DNA of 5,851 nt from Candidatus Brocadiaceae bacterium (lineage in GTDB: Bacteria > Planctomycetota > Brocadiia > SM23-32): the NCBI GenBank assembly GCA_030615435.1, contig JAUWZH010000170.1:1-5851 (forward strand), read 5' to 3'. Shown here piece after piece: positions 5,634 through 5,851 of the stretch. Numbering within the stretch: the first letter of the stretch is position 1; each line of letters begins with the position of its first letter. The notes beneath the pieces were generated by a model that saw nothing but the letters and a program-made list of their open reading frames with translations, had not been told where the DNA came from and ran no database searches. A program made the translations under genes and the position numbers.

Positions 5634-5851
5634 TTCAAATCACCTTCGGTACCAACATAGAGAGGCACCCAGTTGCTCGTCAGTCCGCCGTCTCCATAGA
5701 GCCGAAGCCCCCACTCCTTTGACTGGATGTTAGGAGTTAGCTGAAGAACTGGCCCTGACTCCGTCTCAACACACTCTACGGTCTGGCCGATCCTGCCCCA
5801 GACCGTCACAGCCCTGATGGCTGTCTCTTGCAGCATCTCCAACGCGTCCTC
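5627..5851 (-). CDS. C-terminal part of an unrecognised protein, cut by the window edge
   Basis: An open minus-strand frame enters from the right edge and gives 74 visible residues before TAG at 5629-5627. It includes EMLQETAIRAVTVWGRIGQ and ends YVGTEGDLKW. The pattern (an amphipathic helix, then alternating polar and hydrophobic residues with many Gly and Trp) looks like a globular mixed alpha/beta or beta-rich domain. I do not recognise the family. Third positions are less G/C-rich than in mutS or lpxK, which may mean decay or foreign origin. Its stop overlaps the next start (ATGGTAG, 5633-5627): either two translationally coupled genes, or one gene interrupted by a small indel near 5637. 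The true start lies outside the window. Confidence 0.5.
   Translation of the reverse strand, partial: EDALEMLQETAIRAVTVWGRIGQTVECVETESGPVLQLTPNIQSKEWGLRLYGDGGLTSNWVPLYVGTEGDLKW

Noticed and set aside
5489..5722. Plus-strand open frame of 77 codons after lpxK
   Set aside because: Third-position G/C bias and protein-like sequence favour the minus strand here; no ribosome binding site or recognisable motif on the plus strand.
1..5851. CRISPR array, tRNA, rRNA, insertion sequence or defence system
   Set aside because: No regularly spaced repeats beyond the two-copy tandem repeat, no recognisable structural RNA genes, no transposase motifs, and no defence-type domains were seen on either strand.

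Overview
The window is GC-rich DNA from a Gram-negative (diderm) bacterium. Lipid A biosynthesis is implied by a full-length LpxK. The sugar-dehydrogenase-type oxidoreductase and the strong G/C bias at third codon positions would fit the Planctomycetota/Verrucomicrobiota or related environmental phyla, but the lineage is an inference and cannot be settled from this sequence alone.

Layout from left to right. Positions 1-237 are non-coding. They hold two hairpins (the second followed by T5, a candidate terminator for an upstream gene), a 22-bp tandem direct repeat, and a sigma70-like promoter for the next gene. Positions 238-2871 (+) encode complete mutS, the DNA mismatch sensor, with intact ATPase motifs and a C-terminal clamp-binding motif. 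Positions 2872-2983 are a short convergent spacer that can fold into a long nested stem-loop directly after the mutS stop. Positions 2984-4000 (-) encode a complete Gfo/Idh/MocA-family NAD(P)-dependent oxidoreductase of unknown substrate. Positions 4001-4232 are a divergent promoter region serving that gene and lpxK. Positions 4233-5396 (+) encode lpxK, the lipid A 4'-kinase, most likely starting at TTG. Positions 5377-5851 (-) hold lower-GC coding sequence of unknown identity, broken by apparent frame changes, that enters from beyond the right edge and ends tail-to-tail with lpxK.

The three intact genes do not form one pathway or operon. mutS and the oxidoreductase are convergent, the oxidoreductase and lpxK are divergent, and each appears to have its own promoter. 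mutS (genome maintenance) and lpxK (outer-membrane lipid A) are ordinary housekeeping genes. I see no CRISPR array, tRNA, rRNA, transposase or recognisable defence or biosynthetic system. The least ordinary parts are the frame-broken remnant at the right end with its G9 tract, the tandem repeat upstream of mutS, the overlapping divergent promoters, and a low-complexity insertion inside LpxK.
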